Shown: positions 1-7,584 of the stretch, one piece after another
Layout: each line of letters starts with the position of its first letter
Numbering within the stretch: position 1 is the stretch's first letter
From: Nostoc sp. CHAB 5834
GTDB lineage: Bacteria; Cyanobacteriota; Cyanobacteriia; Cyanobacteriales; Nostocaceae
Length of the DNA: 15,291 bases
Assembly (NCBI GenBank): GCA_020829485.1
Contig: JAIVFU010000137.1
Location: forward strand, 1 to 15,291
Direction: 5' to 3'
Translations under genes and position numbers: made by a program
The notes under the pieces: model-generated
Told to the model about the DNA's origin: nothing
What the model saw: the letters and a program-made list of their open reading frames with translations, nothing else
The model's database searches: none

Positions 1-140
1 TTATTCGTTTGGCATCTGGGAAATGTCTTTGTGGGCGGTGGCTAGGTAACTTTACTATCACGGAGGAATGTCTGCTGGTAGGTGTTTTTCAGTTTACTTG
101 CAAACAACACCAATTAGATAGCTAGGGACCAGATTCGCTT

Positions 141-2153
141 TTGGCCTCGGTACAGAGTAGTTTGCGACAAGCTATGAATGCGGGTCGTGTACCGCGCATT
201 TTCCAGGAAGATAAGGGTAATGTCTTTGACGCAGAATCAAGCTCAGTAGCAATAGCATTCAGTCCAGATGGGCAAAAAATTATCAGTGGTAGTGAAGACG
301 GTACACTAAGATTGTGGGACTTGCAGGGAAACCAAATTGGCGAAACATTTCCATCTCATCAGGAACAGATTTGGGCAGTTGCATTCAGTCCGGATGGTGA
401 AATGGTTGTTAGTGGTAGTAATGACGGCACATTGAGAATATGGGATTTACGGAATAATCATATCGGAAAACTTTTAATAGGACATACAAGCAGGGTTACG
501 GCAGTAGCAATTAGTCCAGAGAGAATAGTCACTGGTAGTATGGACTCCACCATAAGATTGTGGGATTTGCAGGGAAATCAGATTGGAGAACCCTTTGGAG
601 AATATCAAGTCGAATCGGTGGCATTCAGCCCAGATGGCGAGAAGATTGTCAGTACCAGTAGTGGTAGTGGCGAACTGAGTTTATGGGATTTGCAAGGCAA
701 GCAAATTTGGCAAATATCAATTGATTCTTATGCGGTCAGTTCAGTCGCATTTAGTCCAGATGGGGGGATGATTGTTAGTGGTAGTGTGAACAGCATCAGA
801 TTGTGGAATTTGGAAGGAAAACCAATTGGGAAAGCATTTGCAGGAGATGTGGGTAGCGTACAATCAATATCATTCAGCCCAGATGGTCAGATGATTATCA
901 GTAGCAACTTGTACGGCGAAGTGAGTTTATGGGATTTGCAGGGCAAACTGATTCGGAAACTATCTGCAAGCAGTCAAGGGTGGAATAGAGGAGCAGTATT
1001 CAGCCCAGATGCCCAGTGGATGGCCATTGGCAGTTCTAAAGGTGAATTTGGCTTGTGGGATTTCCGAGGTAACGAGATTGGGTTACCATTTCGAAGGCAT
1101 GAGTCTGATGTTGTTGCAGTAGCATTTAGCCCCGATGGTCAGAAAATTGTCAGTGCTAGCTTTGATCACACGCTGAGATTATGGGATTTGCACGGTAAAC
1201 CCATTGGGCAACCTTTTCAAGGGCATAAAGAACATCTTTGGGCAGTAGCATTTAGCCCCGATGGTCAGAAAATTGTCAGTACCAGTGCGGATGGAACACT
1301 GAGATTATGGGATTTGCAGGGTAACCCCATTGGAAAACCCTTTGAGGAGCATCAATTTAGTTTCTATTCAGTAGCATTTAGCCCAGATAGTCAGATGATT
1401 ATCAGTGGTGGTATCGCTGCCAGTGACAGCAGCAGGGGTGAAAGTGGCACATTGAGGTTATGGAATTTGCAGGGCAATCCCATTGGGCAACCTTTTCAAG
1501 GACACCCAGGTAGGGTCACGTCAGTAGCCTTCTGTCCGACAACGGGTCAGACTATTGTGAGTGGTGGTGATGGCAGTACACCTAACAGTGGCACGCTGAG
1601 GTTATGGGATTTGCAGGGCAATCTTATTGGGCAACCTTTTCAAGGACATCGGGATAGGATTACGTCAGTAGCATTTAGCCCAGATGGTCAGATGATTGTC
1701 AGTGGTAGTTGGGACAATACCCTAAGGTTGTGGGATTTGCAGGGCAATCCCATTGGGCAACCTTTTCAAGGACATCAAGATAGGATATGGTCAGTAGCAT
1801 TCAGCCCAGATGGTCAGACTATTGTCAGTGGCGGTGCGGATCGCACAACCAGATTGTGGGATTTACAGGGTAACCAGATTGGTCCAGGATTTGCAGTACA
1901 TCAGGATACAGTATGGTCGGTAGCATTCAGCCCGGATAATCAGACAATTGTCAGTGGCAGTGCCGACAGAACAGTACGCTTGTGTCGAGGCAATTGGCGG
2001 GTGTGGTTGCAAATCTGCTGCGATCGCCTCCGCTACCACTCCATCTTCAAAAATCCTGAATCAATTGAAGATATAGAACAGCGCAAGATTGCGATCGCAG
2101 CCTGTGAAACTTGCCAAAAGTATGTCTGGAGCAAGGAAGATACCTCAGTTTAG
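141..2153 (+). CDS. WD40 repeat protein, 14 blades, probably a 5'-truncated larger signalling protein
   Basis: Fourteen WD40 units of about 42 residues fill residues 35-610, each with the pattern VAFSPDGQ...IVSGS.D.TLRLWDLQGN. This is enough for two seven-bladed beta-propellers, a protein-interaction scaffold. Two units (10 and 11) carry loop insertions and three central ones (5-7) are degenerate. After the last blade comes a non-WD tail with W..WLQICCDRLRYH and ACETCQKYVW, a tail I associate with cyanobacterial proteins that have an N-terminal AAA/NACHT-like domain before the WD40s (family recollection). No such domain is present: the frame opens only after a stop at 123-125, and the start shown is TTG at 141. 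ATG at 174 is an alternative. No Shine-Dalgarno is clear for either. The gene may be the 3' part of a longer, broken gene. Two GCGATCGC octamers lie near its 3' end. The WD40 identity is certain; the start and full length are not. Confidence 0.88.
   Translation: MASVQSSLRQAMNAGRVPRIFQEDKGNVFDAESSSVAIAFSPDGQKIISGSEDGTLRLWDLQGNQIGETFPSHQEQIWAVAFSPDGEMVVSGSNDGTLRIWDLRNNHIGKLLIGHTSRVTAVAISPERIVTGSMDSTIRLWDLQGNQIGEPFGEYQVESVAFSPDGEKIVSTSSGSGELSLWDLQGKQIWQISIDSYAVSSVAFSPDGGMIVSGSVNSIRLWNLEGKPIGKAFAGDVGSVQSISFSPDGQMIISSNLYGEVSLWDLQGKLIRKLSASSQGWNRGAVFSPDAQWMAIGSSKGEFGLWDFRGNEIGLPFRRHESDVVAVAFSPDGQKIVSASFDHTLRLWDLHGKPIGQPFQGHKEHLWAVAFSPDGQKIVSTSADGTLRLWDLQGNPIGKPFEEHQFSFYSVAFSPDSQMIISGGIAASDSSRGESGTLRLWNLQGNPIGQPFQGHPGRVTSVAFCPTTGQTIVSGGDGSTPNSGTLRLWDLQGNLIGQPFQGHRDRITSVAFSPDGQMIVSGSWDNTLRLWDLQGNPIGQPFQGHQDRIWSVAFSPDGQTIVSGGADRTTRLWDLQGNQIGPGFAVHQDTVWSVAFSPDNQTIVSGSADRTVRLCRGNWRVWLQICCDRLRYHSIFKNPESIEDIEQRKIAIAACETCQKYVWSKEDTSV
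240..1975 (+). repeat. Tandem coding repeats of WD40 blades, about 126-bp period
   Basis: The blades are also alike as DNA. The string ATTGGGCAACCTTTTCAAGG recurs near 1203, 1482, 1626 and 1752, and variants of GCATTTAGCCCAGATGGTCAG open most units. The spacings are 126 bp or 126 plus a loop insertion. The second half (about 1100-1900) is far more uniform than the middle (600-1080), which suggests recent duplication or gene conversion of the last blades. Confidence 0.8.
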
Positions 2154-2650
2154 CTAATGAAGTCTAGGCAGTTTACACGCTTATCTGCAAAAGATGAGGG
2201 GCAATTACCTTCGGATAGCTTTGCTTCATGCACGCTTGGCAGATAGAGAATATTGTTATCCCGCTTCAATCGAGTACACTTTGAACAAAGACTGTTGTTC
2301 AGCGTAGAATCTTCATGGCAAGGTGGTTATATTATGTCAACAGAAGATTTTTCTTCTCAATAAGCTCAAAAAAGTCGCATTAATAGCTGCTGATTGACAC
2401 AGCTTTAAAGGTTGAAATCACACTAGAATTATGCCGTTGGTTTTTATACTCAATAACCAGCTTGCACAAAGGCCATAGTGCTTTTCTACGGAACTGTTTG
2501 ATTGAGCAAGTGCTGAGTGAATATCTCTTGGACGGTGTATATTTCTTTTTGTGTACAATTCCACGCTGGGCAATCTGTGTCGCTAGGTCAATCATTACTT
2601 GCAGTCAACATCTGTGTTGATAGCAATCCTTGTTAGAGAAATCAGAAAAA
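2154..2650. other. Intergenic region without a convincing gene
   Basis: About 500 bases separate the WD40 gene from the partition cassette. A 37-codon frame (ATG 2194 to TAG 2307, plus) looks protein-like (LRIALLHARLADREYCYPAS) but has no ribosome binding site and I do not recognise it; it may be a gene remnant. A 71-codon minus frame (2595-2380) has no recognisable motif. A small perfect hairpin, AGAAGA/TCTTCT, lies at 2342-2357 without a T-tract. I see no RNA gene and no insertion-sequence end. Confidence 0.5.
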
Positions 2651-2703
2651 TGATATAACATTATCTCAAAATTCTTTGCACAAACTGATATAACGTTATC
2701 TCA
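2651..2703 (+). promoter_or_regulatory. Two direct repeats with palindromic core before parA (operator or parS-like)
   Basis: TGATATAACATTATCTCA (2651-2668) and TGATATAACGTTATCTCA (2686-2703) differ at one base and are 35 bp apart start to start. The second contains the perfect palindrome ATAACGTTAT. They end 44 bp before the preferred parA start. Autorepression of par operons through repeats in this position is common for type I systems; that this applies here, and whether ParA, ParB or another protein binds, is inference. Confidence 0.6.
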
Positions 2704-2747
2704 TGACTGGGAGTCGGAAATATAGTAATCAAGAAAGAGAAAAAATT

Positions 2748-3551
2748 ATGCCTGCCAATTTGACCCTTTCTATTGAGACAAACGCTGGAGGAGTAGCGAA
2801 AAGTACTATTTCATACAATCTTGCGTATGAATTGGGTGTTCGTGGCTATTCAGTGGCACTGTTAGACATCGATCCTAACGAATCATTGACATTATTTTGC
2901 GGATTAGGAGAATTTAAAACTCAGGGAACAATGGCTAATGTTTACCATCCAGACTTCAATGGCAACTGGCCTTTAGTTACAGCTTGGCAAGGTAAGATTG
3001 ACAAAATTCAAGTTTGTAAAGGCGGAAAAGAATTACACGAAACAATTCGGGAAGTTTCAAAGGATCTGCGTGGAGCTTATACTCTTGCAGATCGGTTGAG
3101 TGATTACCCCTTATCTCATGATTTTGTAATTATCGATTGTCCTGCAACATTGGAGCCTTTACCACTGACTGCTCTTGCAGCTTCTAGCCACGTGTTAATT
3201 CCCATTCAACCTGAATACAAGGCTTCTCAAAGTGCTGCGGCGATGATTGAGTGGTACTATTTCAACTGCAAGCGGCTGAGATTGAAACCGACTCCGAAAA
3301 TATTAGGTATAGTTCCTACTCGTTGGAAAAGTGATTGGGGAGCGCATAGAAGTATTGTTGAGGAACTTCCCCTAATCTGTAAGAATTTGGGAATTCAGTA
3401 TTTTAGCCCAATTCGAGAATCAGCTGATATTCTTAATGCTTCTGGTAGAGGGCTACCTCTGGGAATTTACAGACCAGGTAAAGAGGCAAGAGGAGATTTT
3501 CTGCCAATTGTTGATGCACTAGTTCAAGAACTTAAGCTAATAAGAGGTTGA
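2748..3551 (+). CDS. parA: ParA-type partition ATPase
   Basis: A 267-residue MinD/ParA-family ATPase that would move or position plasmid copies on the nucleoid together with ParB. Visible motifs from the chosen start are the P-loop AGGVAKST (13-20), Walker A' LLDIDPN (38-44) and Walker B VIIDCPA (127-133). In the usual deviant P-loop KGGxGK(S/T), the first lysine is the signature residue. Here it is alanine (A13), and the glycine before the ATP-binding lysine K18 is also alanine. The frame is open from ATG 2703, but that codon overlaps the upstream repeat. ATG 2748 follows purine-rich AAGAAAGAG and begins directly with the first beta strand, so it is preferred. parB follows after three bases. 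The length fits small plasmid ParAs without an N-terminal helix-turn-helix. Confidence 0.9.
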   Translation: MPANLTLSIETNAGGVAKSTISYNLAYELGVRGYSVALLDIDPNESLTLFCGLGEFKTQGTMANVYHPDFNGNWPLVTAWQGKIDKIQVCKGGKELHETIREVSKDLRGAYTLADRLSDYPLSHDFVIIDCPATLEPLPLTALAASSHVLIPIQPEYKASQSAAAMIEWYYFNCKRLRLKPTPKILGIVPTRWKSDWGAHRSIVEELPLICKNLGIQYFSPIRESADILNASGRGLPLGIYRPGKEARGDFLPIVDALVQELKLIRG

Positions 3552-3554
3552 TCG

Positions 3555-4706
3555 ATGACAAAATTAAACAAACCGAGTGTACTTGGAATGTTTGCTTCTG
3601 CTGCTGATTCACAACAGATATTTGAGCTTGAAGAACGAGTAGAAGATTTACAAGCAGAGATTACAAGATTAAAAGATGAACAAGCACAGGGAAAGCTTGC
3701 TGAAGAAGAACGTACAGTTCTCAATCAAACTATTGAAGACCTACGAGAACATTTGAAAGCATCTGGAATTTTTAAGATTCACTATAGTGAAATAAAACCC
3801 AATCCGAAACAAGCAAGGCAAACATTTACTTCGGATAGTATTCGGAGTATGGCTGTTTCAATTAGAGAGGAAGGGCAACAACAGCCGATTATCTTACTAC
3901 CGGGAAATCTCATTTTTGATGGAGAACGGAGATGGAGATCAGTTGCAGAAGAGTTACAGCCAGAAATTGAAACGCTTGATGCAGTGATGCTTCAGAAAGT
4001 TCTTTCTGAAGAGGAATTACATGCACGCACTTTATTAACTAGTCTTCACCGAGAAAGCTTGAATGAGCTAGATTTAGCCGAAGGTTTGATTCAACAGGCT
4101 AAGTTAGCTTTGGAATTTGAACAGGAAGAAGTAGTTAGAGCACTTAGGAGAGCAATAGCTAGATTAAACGCAAAAAAACTTTTGCCCCAATTAACTGAAT
4201 TGGTTATTTTAACTAGAAAAGAGCAGTCAGAAGGCATTAAAGAATTTAATTTAGACGAAATAGAACAAAGTATTCTTCTGTTGTTACTACGTTTTCAACA
4301 AAATCCAGCATCAGTAGATGCAAATGTCTTTCCTTGCTTACGGCTTTCAGAAGACTTAAAAACTGCGATTAGACAATCAGGACTTGGTGCAAACCATGCC
4401 CGGTCACTCCAAAAACTAAATTCTAAAAATTTAAAAGTTGAAGAAACTAAAGCTCTTAAAATCCGACAAGATGCTACATCACAAGTTTTGCAAGAAAGGC
4501 TAACAGTCGCTCAAACTCGTTTTCTAGTTGCCCAAACTATTGCTGAACATGCTCCTGAAACAAAACCTAAACCAAGTCACCAAATCAGTTCTCTAATTCG
4601 AGATGTCTCAGCAACTAAGATCGAAGATATTCAGCAAGAGCAACTGAGAGATTTATTGGCTGTATTAGAAGCTAAGGTAAAAGAGATTCGGAAAAAGTTG
4701 GACTAA
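3555..4706 (+). CDS. parB: ParB-type partition protein with N-terminal coiled coil
   Basis: A 383-residue ParB/Srx-fold protein, the DNA-binding partner of the ParA encoded just upstream. Residues 21-67 are heptad-rich and charged (coiled coil). The ParB N-domain follows with PNPKQAR (82-88), a box I-like region around 105-113 and GERRWRS (123-129), the arginine-rich nucleotide-binding motif of ParB CTPases. LTSLHRES (161-168) occupies the place of the usual EN.QR..L segment. SGLGANHARSL (275-285) resembles the ParB helix-turn-helix segment. The C-terminus is charged and helical. An AAGAGG Shine-Dalgarno (3542-3547) sits inside the end of parA, so the two genes form one operon with tight coupling. 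The coiled coil ahead of the ParB domain differs from chromosomal ParB and may mediate oligomerisation (inference). Confidence 0.9.
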   Translation: MTKLNKPSVLGMFASAADSQQIFELEERVEDLQAEITRLKDEQAQGKLAEEERTVLNQTIEDLREHLKASGIFKIHYSEIKPNPKQARQTFTSDSIRSMAVSIREEGQQQPIILLPGNLIFDGERRWRSVAEELQPEIETLDAVMLQKVLSEEELHARTLLTSLHRESLNELDLAEGLIQQAKLALEFEQEEVVRALRRAIARLNAKKLLPQLTELVILTRKEQSEGIKEFNLDEIEQSILLLLLRFQQNPASVDANVFPCLRLSEDLKTAIRQSGLGANHARSLQKLNSKNLKVEETKALKIRQDATSQVLQERLTVAQTRFLVAQTIAEHAPETKPKPSHQISSLIRDVSATKIEDIQQEQLRDLLAVLEAKVKEIRKKLD

Positions 4707-4734
4707 TACTATCTCGTCCGACTTAGTTCACTGA

Positions 4735-5073
4735 ACCGGAGATGTCCATGAAATCTATCGAGTGCCATCTAAACTACCCAAACGGCTTTCGCCTGAATCC
4801 CGCAGAGTCAAACCAGAATTATCAGCCGAACGGTTTCAGCATGTGAGATTTCTAGACTGCGACAAAGCAGTGAGCCGAATTATATTTGAGTACTGACACT
4901 GCCAAGAGGGGATACTTTGTGAGTTTACGGGTGAGCCTGTAGTTGGAGAATATAACGGGCGACCTTCAATCATCCAAGTTAAAGTTCAATGCCCCAACTC
5001 TGAGCAAACTGCTATTAGAATTAGTACGGAAGAAGTGCTTTCTACAATAGTGATTCCTTTTCCTTGGACATAA
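4735..5073 (+). pseudogene. Unrecognised broken gene, two open blocks in one frame separated by a TGA
   Basis: After a TGA at 4732, one frame runs 53 codons to a TGA at 4894-4896. It then continues in the same frame for 58 codons to TAA at 5071-5073. Both halves read like real protein: IYRVPSKLPKRLSPESRR and VRFLDCDKAVSRIIFEY before the stop, then EGILCEFTGEPVVGEYNGRP and a C-terminal IVIPFPWT after it. A single TGG-to-TGA change would explain the break. No ATG exists in the frame; GTG 4762 is the only early alternative start. I do not recognise the family. The basic first half could bind nucleic acid (speculation). It lies just after parB and abuts another pseudogene, which supports decay rather than chance. 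Confidence 0.5.
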
Positions 5074-5080
5074 ATAGTTT

Positions 5081-5534
5081 TCAAGAAACCAAATAATTTT
5101 TAATCTGGTCTTGCTCACGTCGTAAAGCTTTCATTCCTTGTCCATGAGCAGAGCGTACCTTGGAATGACTAAAATTGAATTTTTGTGCAATCTGTTTTAC
5201 AGTTAGCTTGCCCTGTCCCTCCAGTCCAAACTGTAACGTTAAGACTTGGACGTTGATTTGGCTTAAAGTCATCTGACAAATTCTCCAAATCTGACCAGTT
5301 GACCAAGCTTTTGGATTTGGGTTAACTGTGCTTCTGTTTTATTTACCTCGGCAGCTAGTTCAGCCCTAGTTGGGGAACGCTCTAGTCGTTGCACTTGAGA
5401 ATCGTTTTGCTTATCAAGTTTTGCATTGACCTTACAAGTCTTGTGTAGACAATCTTTTCCTCTGGCAATAGCCTTGGAAAGCGACCAATTTCTCGTAGAT
5501 AAATTCCATCGGTATCAGATATAGGGCTAGACAT
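5081..5534 (-). pseudogene. Decayed sigma-70 family factor (SigB/SigC-like), regions 2 and 3 lost
   Basis: Three minus-strand frames join into the ends of a cyanobacterial group 2/3 sigma factor. Frame A begins at ATG 5534 with SDTDGIYLREIGRFPRLLPE, a clear region 1.2, and stops at 5384-5382. Frame B (about 5424-5269) holds AKLDKQ and RSPTRAELAAEVNKTEAQLT, matching the helical segment between regions 1.2 and 2 (or region 3). Frame C (5272-5081, 63 codons) holds VLTLQFGLEGQGKLTVKQIA and the region 4 recognition helix around FSHSKVRSAHGQGMKALRRE, then a natural-looking C-terminus. Regions 2.1-2.4 and most of region 3 are absent, so the remnant has about 150 codons against roughly 320 in the family. 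It cannot make a working sigma factor. Frame C alone could still give a small region-4-like DNA-binding peptide, with no ribosome binding site in support. Plasmid-borne sigB-type genes are known in Nostoc. Confidence 0.85.
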
Positions 5535-6090
5535 CTTGCGGGAAGCTATTTAATAACAAAGACATTGACAGGAGAGTATAAATCAAACAGTCAACCATTT
5601 TAGAGGGTGTAGGGAACCAACGTTTTGAAACGCGGGATTGAAGCAAGGAAGCTTTGTATTTCGCGCTATGCGTCTCGAAATAAATATTTTTTTAAGTGGG
5701 CTTTAGATCCACAACTAAAGTTTTTTATTCCTTCTTCTCTATTTTTCTTGTAAGTTAATTTCTACTGCGTTGATAGATAAAGATTTCAAAAATTGCTTAT
5801 GGAGGTTATATGGGTGCTATATGTACCCATGAATAGATTAGACTTCGACGAAAATTTGACACCTATATGGGGTTATTTAGGTGTCAAGTGGGGTATAAAA
5901 TGTCGTTTAAGTAAACGTATCCCACTTAGCCCCCAAAAGGTTATGATAAGCTCTTGAGGTTAGAGAAGGAAGGGGCAGAGTTCTGGGGAAAGACTCATAG
6001 CAAGTTATTCTTCTCTCCCCTGCTTTCCTGCTCCCCTAGATAATCTGAACATATAACTTTCAAAAATCAAAACGTATTGACTTGATCCCT
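5535..6090. other. Non-coding region rich in inverted repeats, upstream of the actin-like gene
   Basis: About 550 bases hold no gene. From left to right: an inverted repeat TATTTCG/CGAAATA (5657-5682); an AT-rich stretch (about 5680-5800); ATGGGT/ACCCAT (5810-5830); two overlapping larger hairpins (5856-5927, listed separately); a purine-rich run (5963-5991); and a pyrimidine-rich run with three degenerate 8-mers, TCCCCTGC, TTTCCTGC and TCCCCTAG (6016-6039), of the kind seen as short tandem repeats in Nostoc genomes. It lies directly before a plasmid segregation operon, so a centromere (parC-like), a promoter region or a replication origin are all possible; the sequence alone does not choose. 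Confidence 0.5.
5856..5927. repeat. Two overlapping hairpins, candidate centromere or origin structure
   Basis: Hairpin 1 has perfect 10-bp arms, TTGACACCTA (5856-5865) and TAGGTGTCAA (5878-5887), with a 12-nt loop. Hairpin 2 shares two bases with it. Its outer arms AAGTGGGGTA (5886-5895) and TATCCCACTT (5918-5927) pair over 10 bp with one G-U. Inside it sits a further perfect hairpin, CGTTTA/TAAACG (5904-5917), with a 2-nt loop. Neither has a T-tract, so they are not ordinary terminators. Confidence 0.65.
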
Positions 6091-7029
6091 ATGTCAAACA
6101 TTCACGCCTTGCAAAAAATTTTTCCTGCTGGCTTTGATAACGGTTACGGAAGTCTCAAACTTTTAGTCGAAGGGTTTGAAGTTGTTCGTGTCCCCAGCTA
6201 TATTTCCACAGCCGACATGGAAGATGTACCAGGGAGGGTAGTTTTTAACGGTAGTGCCTACACAGTTGGAGAATCAGCTTTCCGTACAGGTTATCATTTT
6301 GACCGGAACACAGACAATAATGAAAATAAAGTCAACAACGCATTATTGACTTTATTCGGTGCATTGGCACATCTGCCACACCGTAAGGCTTGGCACTTAA
6401 AATTAGTTGTCAGCTTACATGATGTTGGTCTGGCTGAAGAATTACAAAAAGTACTCAATGGAGAATATCAGCCAATACTTGCTGGCAAGCAATCAGACGT
6501 AAAAGTAGAAGTGGTTAAAGTTGTACTAGAGGGAATGGGTGCGTTGTTTGGGCATCCACTACCAAAAAAATTAACCATTTTAGACTTTGGCAATGGTACG
6601 ACCCTGTATTCTCGTTACAACCGGGGTCAGCGCGAAGTTCACACTGCCTACCCTATAGGTGTAGAAGTTCTCATCGATGATATCTCCCAAAAAATGAAAC
6701 ATCTAAATGGCGGAAAAATTGGGGATGCCTCCAAAATTCGATTTTGTCTAGAGATGGGGCATACCAAGTACAACCGCGATATCGATATCAAAGATATATA
6801 CAGTGCAAGTTTAAAAGATTGGTATGAAAAATACTTAAAAAAAGTGGTGAATCTGACACTTGATGCCAAGCACCAAGGGGATGAAATCTGGGCGATAGGT
6901 GGAGGCTGTCTCTTACCTGGATTTAAAAAGTTGTTAGAAAAGAATGGCTTCAAAATCCTGGACAATCCAGTGGAAACTAATGTCTTTGGGCTTCTAGAAA
7001 TGGCAAAAACCATTACGAGCAAGAATTAA
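6091..7029 (+). CDS. Actin-like plasmid segregation protein (ParM/StbA type)
   Basis: A 312-residue actin-fold ATPase, likely the filament-forming motor of a type II partition system. Nucleotide-binding signatures are in order: phosphate-1 motif DNGYG (16-20), EGMGALFG (147-154) near the connecting segment, phosphate-2 LDFGNGTT (164-171) and adenosine motif AIGGGCLLPG (268-277). The length is typical of ParM and Alp proteins and short of MreB-type actins. The frame can be extended to TTG 6082, but ATG 6091 gives a more natural N-terminus; no strong Shine-Dalgarno is seen for either. The small gene 35 bp downstream is likely its DNA-binding adaptor. The inverted-repeat block just upstream is the natural place for the centromere. 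The alternative is an actin-like protein with another role, such as the archaeal Ta0583-like group. Confidence 0.85.
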   Translation: MSNIHALQKIFPAGFDNGYGSLKLLVEGFEVVRVPSYISTADMEDVPGRVVFNGSAYTVGESAFRTGYHFDRNTDNNENKVNNALLTLFGALAHLPHRKAWHLKLVVSLHDVGLAEELQKVLNGEYQPILAGKQSDVKVEVVKVVLEGMGALFGHPLPKKLTILDFGNGTTLYSRYNRGQREVHTAYPIGVEVLIDDISQKMKHLNGGKIGDASKIRFCLEMGHTKYNRDIDIKDIYSASLKDWYEKYLKKVVNLTLDAKHQGDEIWAIGGGCLLPGFKKLLEKNGFKILDNPVETNVFGLLEMAKTITSKN

Positions 7030-7064
7030 CCAAACACATCTGGAAAGTGAAGTTATAACAAACA

Positions 7065-7355
7065 ATGATAGATAAACAAGACTTAGCTCCGGTAAAAATT
7101 CGGCTCAAAGAAAACTACCGAGAACGCATATTTGCAGAATCCCAACAACTAGGTAAAAGTTACCTGGAGACGCTTTATTTTATTATTGATTGCTATTTTG
7201 TTTTCATAAAGGCTGGATTAGCCACACAAGAAGTAGCTTTCACGCCGCTTACTACTAACGAAAACAGACTCCAGCAGCCAATTCCCCAGCCATCTACAGA
7301 CCAAAAACTAGAAGAGCCTGATAGCGAAACATTCAGTCTTGATTTTGAATTATAA
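7065..7355 (+). CDS. Small ParR-like adaptor (ribbon-helix-helix candidate)
   Basis: A 96-residue protein directly after the actin-like gene. Residues 8-48 have the layout of a ribbon-helix-helix DNA-binding domain: a short strand (PVKIRL), a helix (NYRERIFAESQQLG), then SYLETLYFIIDCYFVFI. The second half (55-96) is proline-, glutamine- and acid-rich and probably unstructured, ending in SLDFEL. In type II systems the ParR adaptor binds the centromere through an N-terminal RHH and the filament through a flexible C-terminal tail, which this architecture fits. The call rests mainly on position and layout, since no residue signature is decisive. A weak inverted repeat AGTTGG/CCAACT follows the stop at 7367-7390. 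Confidence 0.55.
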   Translation: MIDKQDLAPVKIRLKENYRERIFAESQQLGKSYLETLYFIIDCYFVFIKAGLATQEVAFTPLTTNENRLQQPIPQPSTDQKLEEPDSETFSLDFEL

Positions 7356-7520
7356 CCGTCAGATGAAGTTGGCAACGGTAATTCCCAACTCGTGGGGTAA
7401 TTATGTCAAAAAACTTTTAAATTTAGCTTTTGTGTAAGTATTTCAGTATTTATGTACTATATAAGATGAGTTAATGTCAGCGATTCTACCAAACAGTAGA
7501 TTTTTATTCTGGATTTCTAT

Positions 7521-7571
7521 AAAAAAATAATGCCAGTACTAACAAGTAACCCTGTATGTACTAGCATTATT
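7521..7571 (-). terminator. Intrinsic terminator of the SSB operon
   Basis: On the minus strand, AATAATGCTAGTAC (7571-7558) pairs over all 14 positions (one G-U) with GTACTGGCATTATT (7539-7526) across an 18-nt loop. The stem runs into seven T residues (7527-7521). It lies 14 bp after the stop codon of the SSB-like gene. Confidence 0.85.
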
Positions 7572-7584
7572 CAGTTAATTGGGT

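Noticed and set aside
240..1975. Periodic repeats that could suggest a CRISPR or satellite array
   Set aside because: The period, open frame and translated pattern are those of WD40 blades; there are no unique spacers between identical short repeats.
2380..2595. 71-codon minus-strand open frame
   Set aside because: No ribosome binding site, no recognisable motif and a position in a gene-poor gap; kept only as a remark in the intergenic entry.
6648..7022. 124-codon frame antisense to the actin-like gene
   Set aside because: It is fully covered by a gene with clear nucleotide-binding motifs; its composition is that of a shadow frame.
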